Shown: positions 25,533-38,240, counted from the stretch's first letter. The stretch: 64,000 bases of DNA from Strongylocentrotus droebachiensis (GCA_035222895.1 JAVYIG010002740.1:62001-126000); one strand, 5' to 3'. Numbers and translations are program-made. Notes: generated by a model not told the origin, from the letters alone.

Positions 25533-28500
25533 TCAGAGTTGTCCTTCCTTGGCATTGCACAGACTACACACCCTGACTGGCATGTCCCAGCCTCTAGAGG
25601 GCACTGGTCTTCTGTTGGAGGAGCATTCGGCGCACACACCCTGTCCGCAGCCCCTGCAGTGGTGAATCTTGAGCTTAGGGTTGAACTCCTCCTTGCAGGC
25701 AATGCAGTGGGTGATCTCGCTATCTGGGATCCAGTAGGCTGGCCTGGCAGCCTCTATTAGCATGCCTGATGATAAAACACATTGAAAAGGGTATTCATTA
25801 TTGCTTTGGGAATTGAGAGACCAAAATTACTTTGTTAATTTTAAAAGCCCACAACTTACATTTGAGTTAGCATAGGGCTGATAATGTTGCAACATAAATT
25901 ACCAAAGCATGTAGACATTTTAATTCTGAACATTTCATCTATTTCATCATCTGTGAGGTACATGACTGAAATACCCAGAAAAGGCAAGTGATCCTGGAGA
26001 ACCCTCGAAGATTATCCACATCAGTCAATCTACTATCATTATGTCTATTAATCAACTAATTCATTCATTTTGTAATATGACTCGCTGGTAGAGTGAGTTG
26101 ACTACAACATACATGTATTAGATGGGTTAGAAAGTCAAACAAGCTACATGTCCATCCATCCATCCATCTGTCTGTCCCGCCACCCAATCAATCAATCAAT
26201 AAATCAGTCAAAATCAAGCAATTTGTCAATCTATTCTGTACGACTCACCAGCAGGGTAGTTGACTGCACTTCCTAGGACACCTAATGTCGTCTGAAGGAC
26301 TTCTCCAACCTTTCTAGCTATGACTGGCTGAGGCTCATCATTCATGGCATTCTCCATCTCAGCTTGGATATCTTCTGTCAGCATCTTCCCACCACCAACA
26401 TCTAGGGTGAAGAAAAAGTACAATTCATATTGCACTATCTTCTAGTGTTTGATGTCTGCCATTTCTACATCTTGCTGTGTATTTAGCTTAAAGGCAGTAA
26501 CTGTAGATTTGTATGTGCATTGCCTCGCATTTTGGGCACACAGGCTAGGTAAAATTCACAATCAGGTACAACTGTCCTATGAGCAACATCTAACAATGCA
26601 GGGAATCATCCCACCAGAGTTTACTTGGAGCATAGCCTGCCTGATATCACAGAATATTCCCTCACAAGGGCAGATCTTTTAAAATTCACTGGGCAGTACA
26701 TGTACATTGGTGTAGCTGTCGGTCATACAAACCAAATAGGTGTATGGTGTGATCCCCCCCTAAAAAAAAAAAAACCTCACTATTCACTGCATGCAATCTG
26801 ACTTACAGTAAACCAGAACATGAATTTTAAAGAGATCTCAATAAGAATGCTTTGATATGAAAATGAGTTTGAAATGTTTTACACAATAAACCATGCTCAT
26901 CTTAAATCTAAATCATTTACTTCCAGCATGCTATTACAACAGAACATGTGGCTACAGTCACTATCTAAACATGAACAAATTGGTACCTGATGTCTTCTTG
27001 CCATAGCATCCATCGCACACTCTGACAGGCTTGGGTCCCCATCCTCTCTCTGGTACCGATAGCTTGTGCTGTGAGCACTCGTCACAGAACCCCTCCCCAC
27101 AATCCCTGCAGTGATGCAGCTTATCAGTCTCATCAAACTTCTTGGAACATTGAAGGCAGGCCTGACGGTGAAGAAGGAGTAGATGGGCTACAGCTTAGAG
27201 GATGATGAATACACTCATCATATACTAATTATTATTTCAGTGTATGTAAAAACTGTGGCTGAGAAAGCAGTTTTAATACGAAATTAAAAATTATATTTTA
27301 ACACAATCATCCGCTATTCATTCTCTTCCAAGCTGTGGGAGGCAAATCCCACCCAAAAAGTTGAACAATGACTTGAGCTAAATTTAACTTTTATTTCCTT
27401 CCTGAAATAGAAACATGTACCGTCACTGTTAATATGGGAGATATTGAAGCAAAATAATTAAAAACAGCATTATAAAAATCCAAATGAAAATTTGTAAGTT
27501 CTTGATGAATATTGATAACAAATACAAAATCTTGTGGCAGAGAAGCACTTTGCGTAACTAGGAAGTTCAAATATAAAACAACCATAGAAATAGTTTACAC
27601 TGGACATATAGCAAGTAGAGTTTTTATCTTACAGTGATCTCTGCATTTGGTCTCCAGTAGGGTGGTGCGATCTGGTCCATCATCCATTGTGACATTATAG
27701 TTGTAGGTTTGGAACTCACACTGCTGACCACATCGACCACCTGGTGTATTCCATCCAGCAGACGTCGCCCAGCATTGTGTGTTCCTTGCAATACTGTGCT
27801 ACCCTGTATGGAAAGCAAGAGATGGAATACAATGGTAGTGTTGATTTCGAACTTCATGAGCAATGAAAATTATCTTGTTTAATTGAAAAAGAGAGTGAAA
27901 ACTACAAATTACGAATGATGTATGAGATGATGTATCAGATGTTACAAGAAACACAAGCTGCGGGCTGTAGATATTATTCAAAGAAGTTTGTTTATATAAA
28001 ATTAAAACAAAAAAGACATGGACATCCTTATGATGTCTACTGCCATTTCAAAATTAGGAAGCCAATATAAAGTCATATAACACATGCTCAGTGACAATTG
28101 CTCTGTCGTCAGTTTCAAACCCTAACAGAATTGCAAACTTCAACCCTGGACCCAACACTATATCTAACCCAAAATCTAACTCCATACCTGATCTAAAACC
28201 CAACTGCAACCCTAACCCTATGCTTTTGATGAAATAATGTCCAGAGCAATCGTCGCCAGAGCAAATGTCAGATCATCCGTTATTTGCATGGTGGCAGCGG
28301 TGGGATGCAACTGATCTGGTAATTTTTTTGTTAATAGCAAAGGTCAAAATTTATAAAGGAGGTATACATTCACCATGGTGATCTAAATTCTAAACCATGG
28401 TTAAAACCAGCACAGTGAACTGCAACCTGCATCTATGTCCATACCAGTATTGTCCATCCATTGTACACAACAATGCTTATGCACATTTAAATCAGGGTTT

Positions 28501-31500
28501 AAAAAAAATCTTGGTGAATTTTGGCCTAAGGAGTAGCTTACCCCTGGCCAAACATGGCGTATCTCTGTTCTCACTGCATCCATCTCCGGTTCCTGGTTGC
28601 CATACCAATACTGACGACTACGATAGATGACACCACAGTGTGGACACTCCAACACAAACCTAATCAAAATTGGAAACATTATGTTATAAGCTGTAGATAA
28701 TTATTATGGCCTACAAATTTATCCGTGATTTAATTCAAAGCTAGGAGAATTTTGATAATGGCAAATGATTTGAAATAAAGAAACTGAATTCACTGTTATG
28801 GATATTCAAAGCTACCAGTTATTTATACAAGCAGTTAGAAAGACCTGTTTAAGAATTCCTTACTTTTCTTTACATCAATTTTGTTTATATTTCTTCTGCT
28901 TTTTTATTTCTATCCCCATCACTTTATTTTATAATTTATCATTCTTCAATTTAATTGTGCATACAGGGTTTCTCCTATCCCACAATCATCCAGAACTTAC
29001 CCAGAGACAGCATATTTGATCATGCCCATCCATGAATTGTCTGTAGCTGAACACATCTTAGGTACTACAACTACCTCTTGGCCACCCTGATAGCAACTCT
29101 GTATTTAAACAAAAAATGAAATAACAGTTTCATATTCCATTCCAATACCATATTTATATATCGCTCTGCTTGGACTCAAGGCACTAAAATTTGCAATGAG
29201 CTCACATGAAATGTCTCGGCTGGAAACAAAATATGTCAAAAAATTATTAATGAAAATCGATATTGAAATGCTGATGCCTTACACACTCCCTCGATCATGA
29301 TTGATACTTTCTATACATGTACCTCATAGATCTACAAGTTGTGGCGTGCAGCAATTTGTATGGAGGAAATGTCTGATTCATAATCAAGCAGAGCATATAA
29401 ATCTTCATCTCTAACATATGGACAGGCTTAAAAACAAGGTCATTAGCAAAGGATTAAGAATACCTCTTCGTTACAGCGCCTTCACAATTATTTTAAACAT
29501 TTTATAGCCAACTCTCACCCATATCAATATTCGGGAGGGTAATGGAGTTAATTGTCTTGGGTATATCAATTTCTATTCTTGACACATTAATCATCTATGG
29601 CAAGTTGCCCACATGTATATCAGCCATTGTTTACAAACTGGCTTCCACTAACCAAACATGATGAATACTAATCAGTATATACTCTGACCCCAAGGTCACC
29701 TTCTAGTAGTTAGACTTTGGACTCGCACACACAATCACGAGCTTCGTAAAGAAACTAACTATGCTTATGTTTCAACTGAATGATGTCATGAGACAAAAAC
29801 AAAATATAGGTCAAGACTCAATATTACGTAACAAAGACCTAAATTCTCCAATGATAAAAATGTATGTATAATACATTATATACATGTATTATATACTGTT
29901 TACAAATTTTGTAGTTAATGTCTTTACTCAAAAAGAATACTGGTACTATGATGAAAAGACCATTAACACAATTTACAAACAAACTCTTAAAAGTCTTGAA
30001 AACTTTGTTTTCTATGCATTCATACTATTATCATTTACATCATACTCTTAAGAATGCCTTGACCCACTGAGTAAAAGAACTACTATGTATATATATATAT
30101 ATATATCAATTAAGCCTAGTGGAAAGAGAGAATTCAATTGTCAACAGGTTAAAAACTTACTTTACAGATGTAGACCCTGTTGTCAAATTGATGCTGGTAT
30201 TTACAACGTGATGTGTTCTCATGTATGATGTTATCCTGGCTGTGGTTCATGGTGTTGGTACAGCGAGAATTGCATGATAGACAGCGGGTGGAACAGGTGA
30301 AATACTCGTCAGGGAAGGGAGATGGAACATCTCTGTCGATTGTACCACTGAACTTGTCATTCAGTCCCTAAAGATGAAGGAAAAGAAGGCAAGAAGTGTT
30401 TGCTGTTGTTGTTGGTGCATCATTTACCAAGTGGTATAAGTGATACAAATATCATTAAGGAACACATACAAGTTAAATGTACATGTTTGTTTGTTTTTCT
30501 TCTAAACTATGCTGAGTCATTTTTTGTGTGGATGGCAATTTTATAATATGAAAATCATTGCATTTTCTCAATGAAATCTCATTTTATCATATTAACAAAT
30601 ACTTTGTACATGTATTATATATTCACATTTTCAGCATTTAAAAATGATTATACTTTCTAGGTAATAGTTTGTATACAGTAAAGAAAACCTCAGAAATCAT
30701 AGTTGAATTAAATTCAGCCATTTCTACTATTGGGAGAAAGAACAAACCACAGATATCAAGCCCCACATGTTCAGAAACAAAATAATAATCTCTTATCACA
30801 TAGAATGATGTATGATACTTGCACTGGTCACTGCTCACCTTCAATGCAAGATACACGACTTGGGGAGACCTCGGAGATCGAACAGTGCTGTTGTAGACAT
30901 GAGTCAGGATGGCCTCTTTCAGTGTCTTGAAGTTGGTCGGAGGCTCGATGGTCTGGATACCAATGTACTGCAGACAGCTGAAGGCATCCATGTGGCATCC
31001 ATGTTCCTTGAAGCGCTCTTGAAGGAGGGTATCTGCTTTCTTGTGCCCTCCACTGCTCCTCTGTGGCTGAACTACAAACATGAAGAGAAAGATTGGAATT
31101 TGAAGACAACTTGAGAATACCATTTTCATAATACGCACCTGCCTGGGGCGAGCAGGTCATTTAAAAATTATGATACATTTCAATTTATACCATGGTAATT
31201 CATGTGCACTTGGAACATCAAAGCAAAGAATAATCACGCTTCATACTGAAACAAGGAAATGAAGGAATACATGTAGAATTAAGCTTTTCTGGACATTTTT
31301 TGTTGTTGCTGACAGCACATTTGCTCAATCCTGTTTTTAAATACAATGTACTTCTGACTTCATAATAAACTGTTTTTAATTGTTTCAAGTAGTAATAGGA
31401 TTCCCAGCACATTTTACATTGTGTCTGCAGGAGAGCTATGAAAATGTTTAGGTCCGGATATCAAATACTTAATCTGTACTAGACTAGATAACTTACAAGC

Positions 31501-34500
31501 TAGTGAAGCTACAATTAAGCCTCAATAATAGAGACATCTGTCACTTTTCTCAGGCTTAAGCTTAAGCTCATCCCTCATTTTGTTTACAATGCTATCTTTT
31601 GTGTCTACACACATGTCTTAAAATCAGCCCTTCTTTGCCCAACATCTGGTGTATTCTCATGCAGGTGTCATGGTTCTAGCATAATGTGCCTGTTCAGAGT
31701 CGGGTACTCACATATTGATAACATACATTTAGGTTTACTTCATGTATCAGAGTATTCCTTTCTATTGAAGCTGGACAAATATCATTGTACAGCTTTAAAT
31801 AATAATAATTGGATTTATATAGCATCTTTTCCAGAGTATACAAGGGGCTGTCCCTTAGTCAAAAGAAACTATAAGAAATTGCAGAGGTACATGTATGTTT
31901 TCAGATGGTTTTTAAAAGTATTCAAGTGAATAACTATTCTCAGAAATGCAGGGAGTTTCTTTGATACGATAAGGAGTAACATAGTAGTCACATATATCAT
32001 AATCATAATAAAAGATTATCAGGTGGGCTGTATCTAATACAAACCACCTTATATTTTTGTTAAAATTGCCTTTATTATTATTTATTTATTTTTCTTAATT
32101 CTTACCACTTTTTTGTTAGCAAGATAACTTGAAAATGAATCAATCAAATCACTTGAAATTTGGCACACATATGTATATGCAAAAATTGAAATTAAAAAAA
32201 CGTTTTCAACCTTGACCTTGACTGATGACGTCATCTAGGCGCCATTTTGTGAAAATCAACTCTTCATAACCCAAAGTCAATTCTCATTCATATTTATCAT
32301 GATCAAGGTCAATATCCGTCCGGTAAATTACAGGTAAAAAAACGCGCGCGCGTGCGCGTACGTCCGCGCGCAAAATTTTTAAATGCTAAAAATCGTCTCA
32401 AATTTGTTTTGCATACGTTTTAGGTCATTTTAAGCACTTTACAAAAAATAGCGCACACGCGCATTTTTGCGCGTAACACCAAATGTTACAAAACATAGAA
32501 TTGCCATTTTTTTTTCTTTCATGATATTTCTCATATTTTTTCGAGGAATTTTTTACCATGTTTATCTCTTTATGACCATTTATAACAACATGAGCGTCAA
32601 TTCAAGATAAATTATCGTGCGCGCGAGGTCTTTTAATACATAGTATATATGGGCAAAAACATGCCTATACAAAAAACATGATAGCTCTTTGGAAAGAACC
32701 GTGACCTTCAATTTTTTTTCATATTTAGATAGAGTATGAGTTGAAGATATTATTCCATGTCTCATTTGGCCATTAAGTGTATCGTGACATCATCATAATA
32801 GCCTTGGAACTCAAAATACGAATTTTCATATTATGAAGTCAGCATATTTATGTAAAATTGATTGTATCTCTGTAAATATTGATCAATTTTCTTCCAAATT
32901 TCGATATGATATAGCTAAGACAATTTTCTACAAGCTCAGTATCCACCATTTTTCATTTTGATCACGTCATCATAGTGAAAATTACGATTAAAAGGGCACA
33001 TATCAGAAATTTCTTAAGTTGCGTGTTATGCCTATGGAAGGTGAATTTCCTTCACATCATTAATCTACATGACATTGTTTTTTAGCAGTATCTCGCTTAT
33101 TTTTGCTCTATTTTGTGTCAAATTTTAGTTGACCAGCCCACCTATACTTGTTTCAAACAAGTACTATATGTCTAGTTATCATTTGTATTATTATCACTTA
33201 TGATCATTACTTTTATTATATCATCCCCATCATGAAAAACAATAACACATGTATTGAAAGCTATTTTAATTGTTGAAATAATCATAATAAGATCGATTAT
33301 TAATAAATAATAATAAAAATGGTAACAATAACAAGAACTACAATAAAAACAACAGCAGCAGCATTATTACTTTGAATTTGACCACAGTGGAAAGCAAATT
33401 TTTCAGGGAAAAAAAAGAAGTTTTTTTTTGTGTAAATATACCTGCTCCTAGAGGAAGGGTATGGGTGGTCTCATGGAACACAATGACTGCTGGCCCAAGT
33501 GTAGACACTGGTCCTTTGATGTTACACTTTTCCAATGTCACTTTTAGCTCCGGGGTAAAATGCTTCAGGTAAGCCTTGGACGCATCCCCAAGGAACTGGA
33601 ACAGATCCCGATGCAACCGATCGGCTCTCGAGCGATAGATGACGACGTCCGAGATGGCTATCACCTTCAGCAGTAGCCTTGTGCGCTTGTTCTCATTGGT
33701 AGAGACTCCGAGGAGGCCCTCCGTGTCCACAACGATGATGTTGGTTCTTTCGTCGTAGGCCGTCCACACACCGATGGTGCAGGATTCCTGGGTTGGCGAG
33801 GTGTGGAAGACCTCCTGTCCTCCAAAGAAGGTGTGGTTGAGGGTGTGTGATTTGCCATCCCCTGTGTTTCCGAAGATGGAGACTACTTTGACAGGAGTCT
33901 TCAACGCGCATTTTAACTTCGCCACCAACGCCTCGGCAGAGTTCACCTGGATCGTAAATGATTTAATGGATTGATTAACAGGCAAAATATAACTAACTAA
34001 AGTAAAAGAATACACACATCAGTAATTTCAGAATTCCAATATTATCTCTTCTACACTGTAGCTCTAGTTCTCTCTTTCTCTCTCTCTCTCTCTTAAACAA
34101 ATACATGTATTGGAAATATAGATGACATTTTTGCTCTCATTCTGATTCCAAAATGAATAACTCTTACCTGAAGTGTCTCAGAATCATCAACAAGCAGAAA
34201 GCCCTTTGCATGATCAGGATCAACAAGATCAATTTCATCTTCAACAGCTTCGAAGTCTGTAGGCCCCTTCATTTGTGGTGGTGATGCAGTCCGCTTCTTT
34301 GGCTCTCTCCTTGTTTCTCTCTTGGAGATGATGGTACAGCTTTCACACTCCCTACAGGTTTAACAATAGCTTCCATTCTCCTCCTCCCTCCAGAGCTCTC
34401 TAAGCTATGTGACAACGGTTGGGGAGGGGTCCACTCTCCTGATCCAGAATTTGACCTGAAGAACTGATCAGAGTGTCTGGGAGATGCAGTTTGATCCAAG

Positions 34501-35510
34501 AGTTTATTATCTTGATAATTGTCCTCCATTTTGGACTGAATCCCATGAATTACTGGGGAATTCCCTGATGTCATAATTTTCTGCCCATGATTCGGCAGAT
34601 CACCAAGCACCGCTCCAGGTTTGTTGACATTCCTCCCACTTCCGGGTTTGTTGTGAGTCCGTGTTGTTCTATGCGTCACGGTCATGCCACCTGTACCTGC
34701 GCTTCTATTAACATTGCTCTCAGGTGACTTGGGTATGGCTATTGCACTCGATTGCGCAACAGTGGGTCTCTCTAAGCCCTCAAAGTGACCCGAGAGAAAT
34801 TCCAACGATTTTGGTCCACTTGGGCTACTGCTCACACTTTCCAAAGAAAGGAATTCATCCCTTTCTATGTCGTTATCATCTGGAGATGATAGCGAAGTTT
34901 TCGTATCCGTCATTGTCAAACTATGAAAGTCCGAATCGAGGGTTAGCTCGTCGATTAGGTTTAGCCCCGCGGAAGAGGATGAAATATCCCCCGTTAGAAT
35001 TGTGGTTTGTCTTTCCTTGATTTCACATGGCGTTGGCTCACTCAAAGAATCGAGAAATGGAGAAATAGGCAGACAGTTCTCTGGCGAAGATTTCGAGGGA
35101 TTCATTTCGCTGGTTGGGCTTTGTTGCGTTGTTGTATTGCAAACCTCTTTGTCCTGTTTTTGTTTTGGTAGAGGAGTGCGGCGATGTCCAGTTAACTTCC
35201 CTCGATGATACTCCTTATTGCAATCTCTACAGATTACAGTTCTACACTCCAAGCAGGAAAATTCTGCAGGTTTATACGGGCAAAGAGCACATTCGACAGC
35301 GCAAGGGAGTTGCTCAATTTTTCGTCTGAAATGACTTGCAAATTTGAGTCTTTCTGGTTTGTGGAGAAGTTGTTCGCAATGTTCACACTGCCTTGTCCCA
35401 CAATTCAGGCACTCATAACTCGCATTCGAGCCGTCGCAGTCGAATTTCTCCTCACAAACCCGTTTAGATTTGTATTTAACAGGTAAAGGGTTTTTAGATC
35501 GACTTGCCAT
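25533..35510 (-). CDS. ZFYVE1: ZFYVE1 (DFCP1): double-FYVE, P-loop protein
   Basis: Minus-strand exons, 5' to 3': 35510-34456, 34351-34168, 33946-33442, 31071-30839, 30367-30161, 29098-29001, 28659-28542, 27803-27633, 27161-26987, 26401-26249, 25765-25533 (TGA). Phases agree, giving 1043 aa against about 777 in human. Order: paired Cys/His fingers (about 19-110, CxxC..CxxC..H), a Ser/Pro/acid-rich linker (about 112-390) that accounts for the extra length, an NTPase domain with P-loop GNTGDGKS (439-446) and DTEGLLG, a CxxC-rich middle part (ECPHCGVIYRSRQYWYGNQ), then FYVE 1 (about 845-912, LHHCRDCGEGFCDECS) and FYVE 2 (about 971-1040, IHHCRGCGQGVCAECS). Human DFCP1 binds PI3P and marks omegasomes on the ER and lipid droplets. 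M at 35510 is chosen over an upstream ATG at 35618 because it matches the human N-terminal length. The first splice is uncertain. Confidence 0.95.
28087..28285 (-). repeat. CCCTAAC-type dispersed repeat (ZFYVE1 intron)
   Basis: A run of degenerate AACCCTAAC/AACCCA units (CAACCCTGGACCCAACACTA, then CAACTGCAACCCTAACCCTA) is followed by CCAGAGCAATCGTCGCCAGA. The reverse complement corresponds to 61311-61425 (GGTTAAGGTTATGGTTGGGT ... GCAGAGCAATTGTTGTTGGAG), so the two are copies of one dispersed family. It is not telomeric: the units are irregular and internal. Confidence 0.55.
31798..31860 (-). repeat. LINE/SINE-type 3' tail fragment
   Basis: On the minus strand it reads GATGCTATATAAATCCAATT followed by ATTATT, the same GC(T)ATATAAAT-(ATT)n signature as the copy at 7964-8039. 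It sits in ZFYVE1 intron 3. Only the tail is present. Confidence 0.45.
32020..33150. repeat. Intronic block with alternating purine-pyrimidine tracts
   Basis: In the ZFYVE1 intron between 31071 and 33442. It begins AGGTGGGCTG and ends near CAGCCCACC (33134-33142), a 9-bp inverted match. It contains ACGCGCGCGCGTGCGCGTAC (32341-32360) and further GCGCGC, GCGCACACGCGC tracts able to adopt Z-DNA, plus TGATGACGTCATCTAGGCGCCATTTT near 32223. The body looks like a dispersed repeat rather than a gene. The family is unknown and the boundaries are approximate. Confidence 0.35.
34352..34455 (-). other. ZFYVE1: Putative 104-nt intron, or frame-shifting indel region, in ZFYVE1 exon 1
   Basis: The reading frame that encodes the zinc fingers and linker ends at a TGA at 34271-34269, yet the next conserved ZFYVE1 segment (KGFLLVDDSETLQ, equivalent to human SFLLVDENEEIQ) lies immediately downstream in another frame. 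Removing 34455-34352 (donor CAG/gtcaaa, acceptor cctgtag/GG) restores one frame with correct phase (AG|G). The donor is weak, and the removed sequence also reads as plausible linker (GEWTPPQPLSHSLESSGGRR). A one-base assembly or allelic indel between about 34270 and 34340 is the alternative. Confidence 0.5.
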
Positions 35511-36339
35511 CTCGAATTGAGAGGATACGGACGAGTACGGAATACATGTTTTGTGTGTAATCACAACAAAAGACAACCAAGGCAAAGCATCATACTGCAT
35601 GTACTTGACAAATTCCAAAGGTTACTAGTCTAGTACAGTGTATTACGAATACGATGGCTGTCGCATGCACCGTATATATCACAACAAACAATATATTCCA
35701 GCGTGCGAGCGAGCGATATGTTTCAGGTCGCTGCAATACGCGCCCGCACGTGCGCGCGAAGTACTTGCACTTGTAAGTTATCTCTCACAAATTCAGAGTA
35801 ATGCTATATATTCTCTTTTTCTTTATTTCCCACGCTCTAGCAGCATGAAACTTACATGTTTCATCTTTTACTGAACGATTTTATCAAACTCATAATTCAC
35901 AACTATTCCGGCCGTGCACTAACATGCACTCATATTTATTTGAATATATTTGAACACACTTCATTCAGAAAGATAATACAATAAATGAGGCTAAAAAGCA
36001 GAGTCATTTTAATCACATCTGAGGAGCTGTGCTTTGAACAACCTAGCTGCGGGTTTCCTCGTCTTGTCTTTCTTTATTCTACATTGAGTGCTTTGGAATA
36101 CAGTATATCTAGACGATACTTTTGCACTGTTTTATATTTTATTATATTTTGTTACATGTGATTTCTGATAGAGTTAAGGGGTTAAACTTTGCTTTAATAC
36201 AGCAGAGCAAATTGATAAAAAAGTTTGTTTTGATAATTCGTACGACATGCAGGCCGGTGGCAGTACTTGAAATTCACCGAAGTGCATGTAGCCTACCGTG
36301 ATTAAACAAAAGGACTCAACGGTTATCTGTAAACAGATA
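35511..36339. promoter_or_regulatory. ZFYVE1 upstream region
   Basis: Directly upstream of the ZFYVE1 start is a short GC-rich, CpG-containing block (35700-35765, with CGCCCGCACGTGCGCGCGAA including a CACGTG E-box palindrome). This is the likeliest promoter zone. No other gene is seen. Confidence 0.35.
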
Positions 36340-36343
36340 TTAA

Positions 36344-36852
36344 AGGTAATACAAAGTTTTGGTATGGGGTCATGAATTTGGTTCAAATTAACATATTGGA
36401 AAGAAGCGGCGATCTTACAATATTTAGTGATCGTTGTCGCGGTTGAAATCGACTCTAAAGTTATGAAATTGTAAATAATACAATCTTTATGTTGTATAGC
36501 TCCCTCTCATGGTCAATATATTAATTAAGCTATAAAACAATATTTCTTGACTAAAATCGATCATTTATCTATTCCCGTTTGGAAATTATATATCACAACT
36601 AGGCTACATGTTCTGAGATTTTCATGGTCGCAGCTACCATTGTACGGTCGTATAGGCGCTATTTCAATTTTATCAACATTTACAGGGAGCACCGGTAAAT
36701 GTTTGTATTTAATTTTTTTCGAAAGCAGATTGTTTTAGGGGCTAAATGTTCTAGTGCTTTTAAAACATCCACAGGGGCATCCAAATATATCAAAATTGTA
36801 AAGAATCACTATCAACCCAATTTTTAAAATTTCCCAAAACTTTGTAATACCT
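36344..36852. mobile_element. TTAA-flanked non-autonomous DNA transposon (Kolobok/piggyBac-type)
   Basis: The termini AGGTAATACAAAGTTTTGG and CCAAAACTTTGTAATACCT are exact inverted complements over 19 bp, and each is flanked by TTAA (36340-36343 and 36853-36856). A TTAA duplication points to piggyBac or Kolobok. The AG start fits Kolobok better, but this is inference. The 509-bp body has no transposase. A related copy is nested at about 62178-62660. Confidence 0.85.
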
Positions 36853-36856
36853 TTAA

Positions 36857-37567
36857 GAATTGAGTATAAGCATGTCTCATATAATTATAGCAAGATATAA
36901 AGTTTACTATAATTCAAAAAGAAGACAAAACTCACCCTGAACCCTAAGATGGACATTGTTTATATCTGTGACCTTTTTCCCTTTATTATGATGAGGAAAA
37001 TAATTAAATATTATAAGCAATGAATTACAGAGTAATACTTTCAAAAGGGAGACTTTGTTGATTTTTGTATCAGCATCGAATCATTTTCCATCGGATTCTG
37101 TATAAAAGCTTATTGAGACCCGGCATTGAGAATACAAATTGTATAGGTCAGCTCCATGGTTGCAATTGGCGGGGGGGGGGGGGGGGGGGAGCTGTAAAGA
37201 CACAGAGCTTTATTTAGGTCTGATGATATTATAAATAATTCATAATGTTATTCACATTGAGGAGGCACTATTATAGGGCCCTTTCGCGGAAATCTAATTT
37301 TGTCTTTCTTCCCAAGTTTGTTTTCTGTATGATGCAGCCAACATCGGACGGTAGTCGCGACCATGCTATATGAAGGCGTGGCCGGGGGGGGGGGGGGGGC
37401 ACTGGGGGCGGGGCGGGGGGGGAATAAAGCCGGCTCGATGAAGTAAGGGAATCCAATTTATATTTTTGGGCCTGTACCATAATCCTTTCTCGATCGCCAC
37501 TCTAGTTTTCGTATAATGTGAGACTTTTGACTAGCTCGCTCACTAAATTTTGTAATAAAATGGAAAG
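36857..37567. other. Gene-free stretch with two G runs
   Basis: Nothing coding. It contains a G run of about 20 at 37170-37190 and a second G-rich block at about 37383-37422 (several G runs separated by short spacers, a G-quadruplex-capable arrangement). On the minus strand the latter would encode only proline-rich nonsense. Confidence 0.45.
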
Positions 37568-38240
37568 TTGATTCCTGGCAAGCCGAGACGTCGGCCGGTT
37601 CCAGGGCCACCACGGCCAGGTACAGGTCATGGTGACATATTTTCGTCCTCAGGTTACCCAGGAACATGTGATTTGGAATCGCACCGGCCGGGCGCTCTCA
37701 CTTGGGAGCTAATAGGAGCGGGAGGCCGGGCCTCCATCTGCCGCGGTGGTGGATCGAGCAAAACAGCCCCATCGTTGTCCCATTCATTTTGGTTCCGTCC
37801 ACAATTCTGAAAGGAGATCAGGGCTTAAATCAATCCAAGGCCACCAAGGCCATAGCCTTGGATGCCCCTATGATTGGCCTCAATGCCTCTCTCATTGGCC
37901 TTGGAGATTGTGTGTGCCCTTTCCAATTCTTCCTATTTGTGCTGTATATTATAACTGGAATGTGCCCTACAGAAAAGTGGCCTTGCCCTAAAAATATTGA
38001 AATTTAAGGCCTGGGGAGATATTTACTCCCTGATTGATTTCCCAAGGAAGTATTTCAGGAATTCCATAGGGGTTTCTCTCAGTTTTAATAAGGCTCTGGT
38101 TGGGGCGGGAGAGGCTGCATGGGCCGGGATGAGGGAGCAACTGAATAATTCATTTTTTTCCCTCCAAAGGATTCAAATTGAGAATCCAACCAGTCTTCCA
38201 AAGATTCTGAAAAAGGATCTGGAGTGGGTGAGGTGATTTT
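37568..38240 (+). other. Unexplained GC-rich segment with open frames
   Basis: This ~670-bp island is visibly richer in GC than its surroundings. It has long open frames in several + frames, including a stretch reading FRNSIGVSLSFNKALVGAGE then AAWAGMREQLNNSFFSLQ that looks protein-like, and a direct repeat of CCAAGGCCACCAAGGCCATA type. No domain is recognised and no splice-joined model is convincing. It could be a decayed gene or transposon piece, or a spurious GC-rich block. It lies between the ZFYVE1 and RTF1 starts. Confidence 0.3.

Noticed and set aside
28190-28230. Internal telomere repeat
   Set aside because: The CCCTAA-like units are irregular and mixed with other words, and the same composite recurs at 61.3 kb, so it is a dispersed repeat.
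30812-31160. Open frames of about 100 codons on both strands in another frame
   Set aside because: They overlap ZFYVE1 exon 4 (31071-30839), whose frame matches human ZFYVE1 directly.
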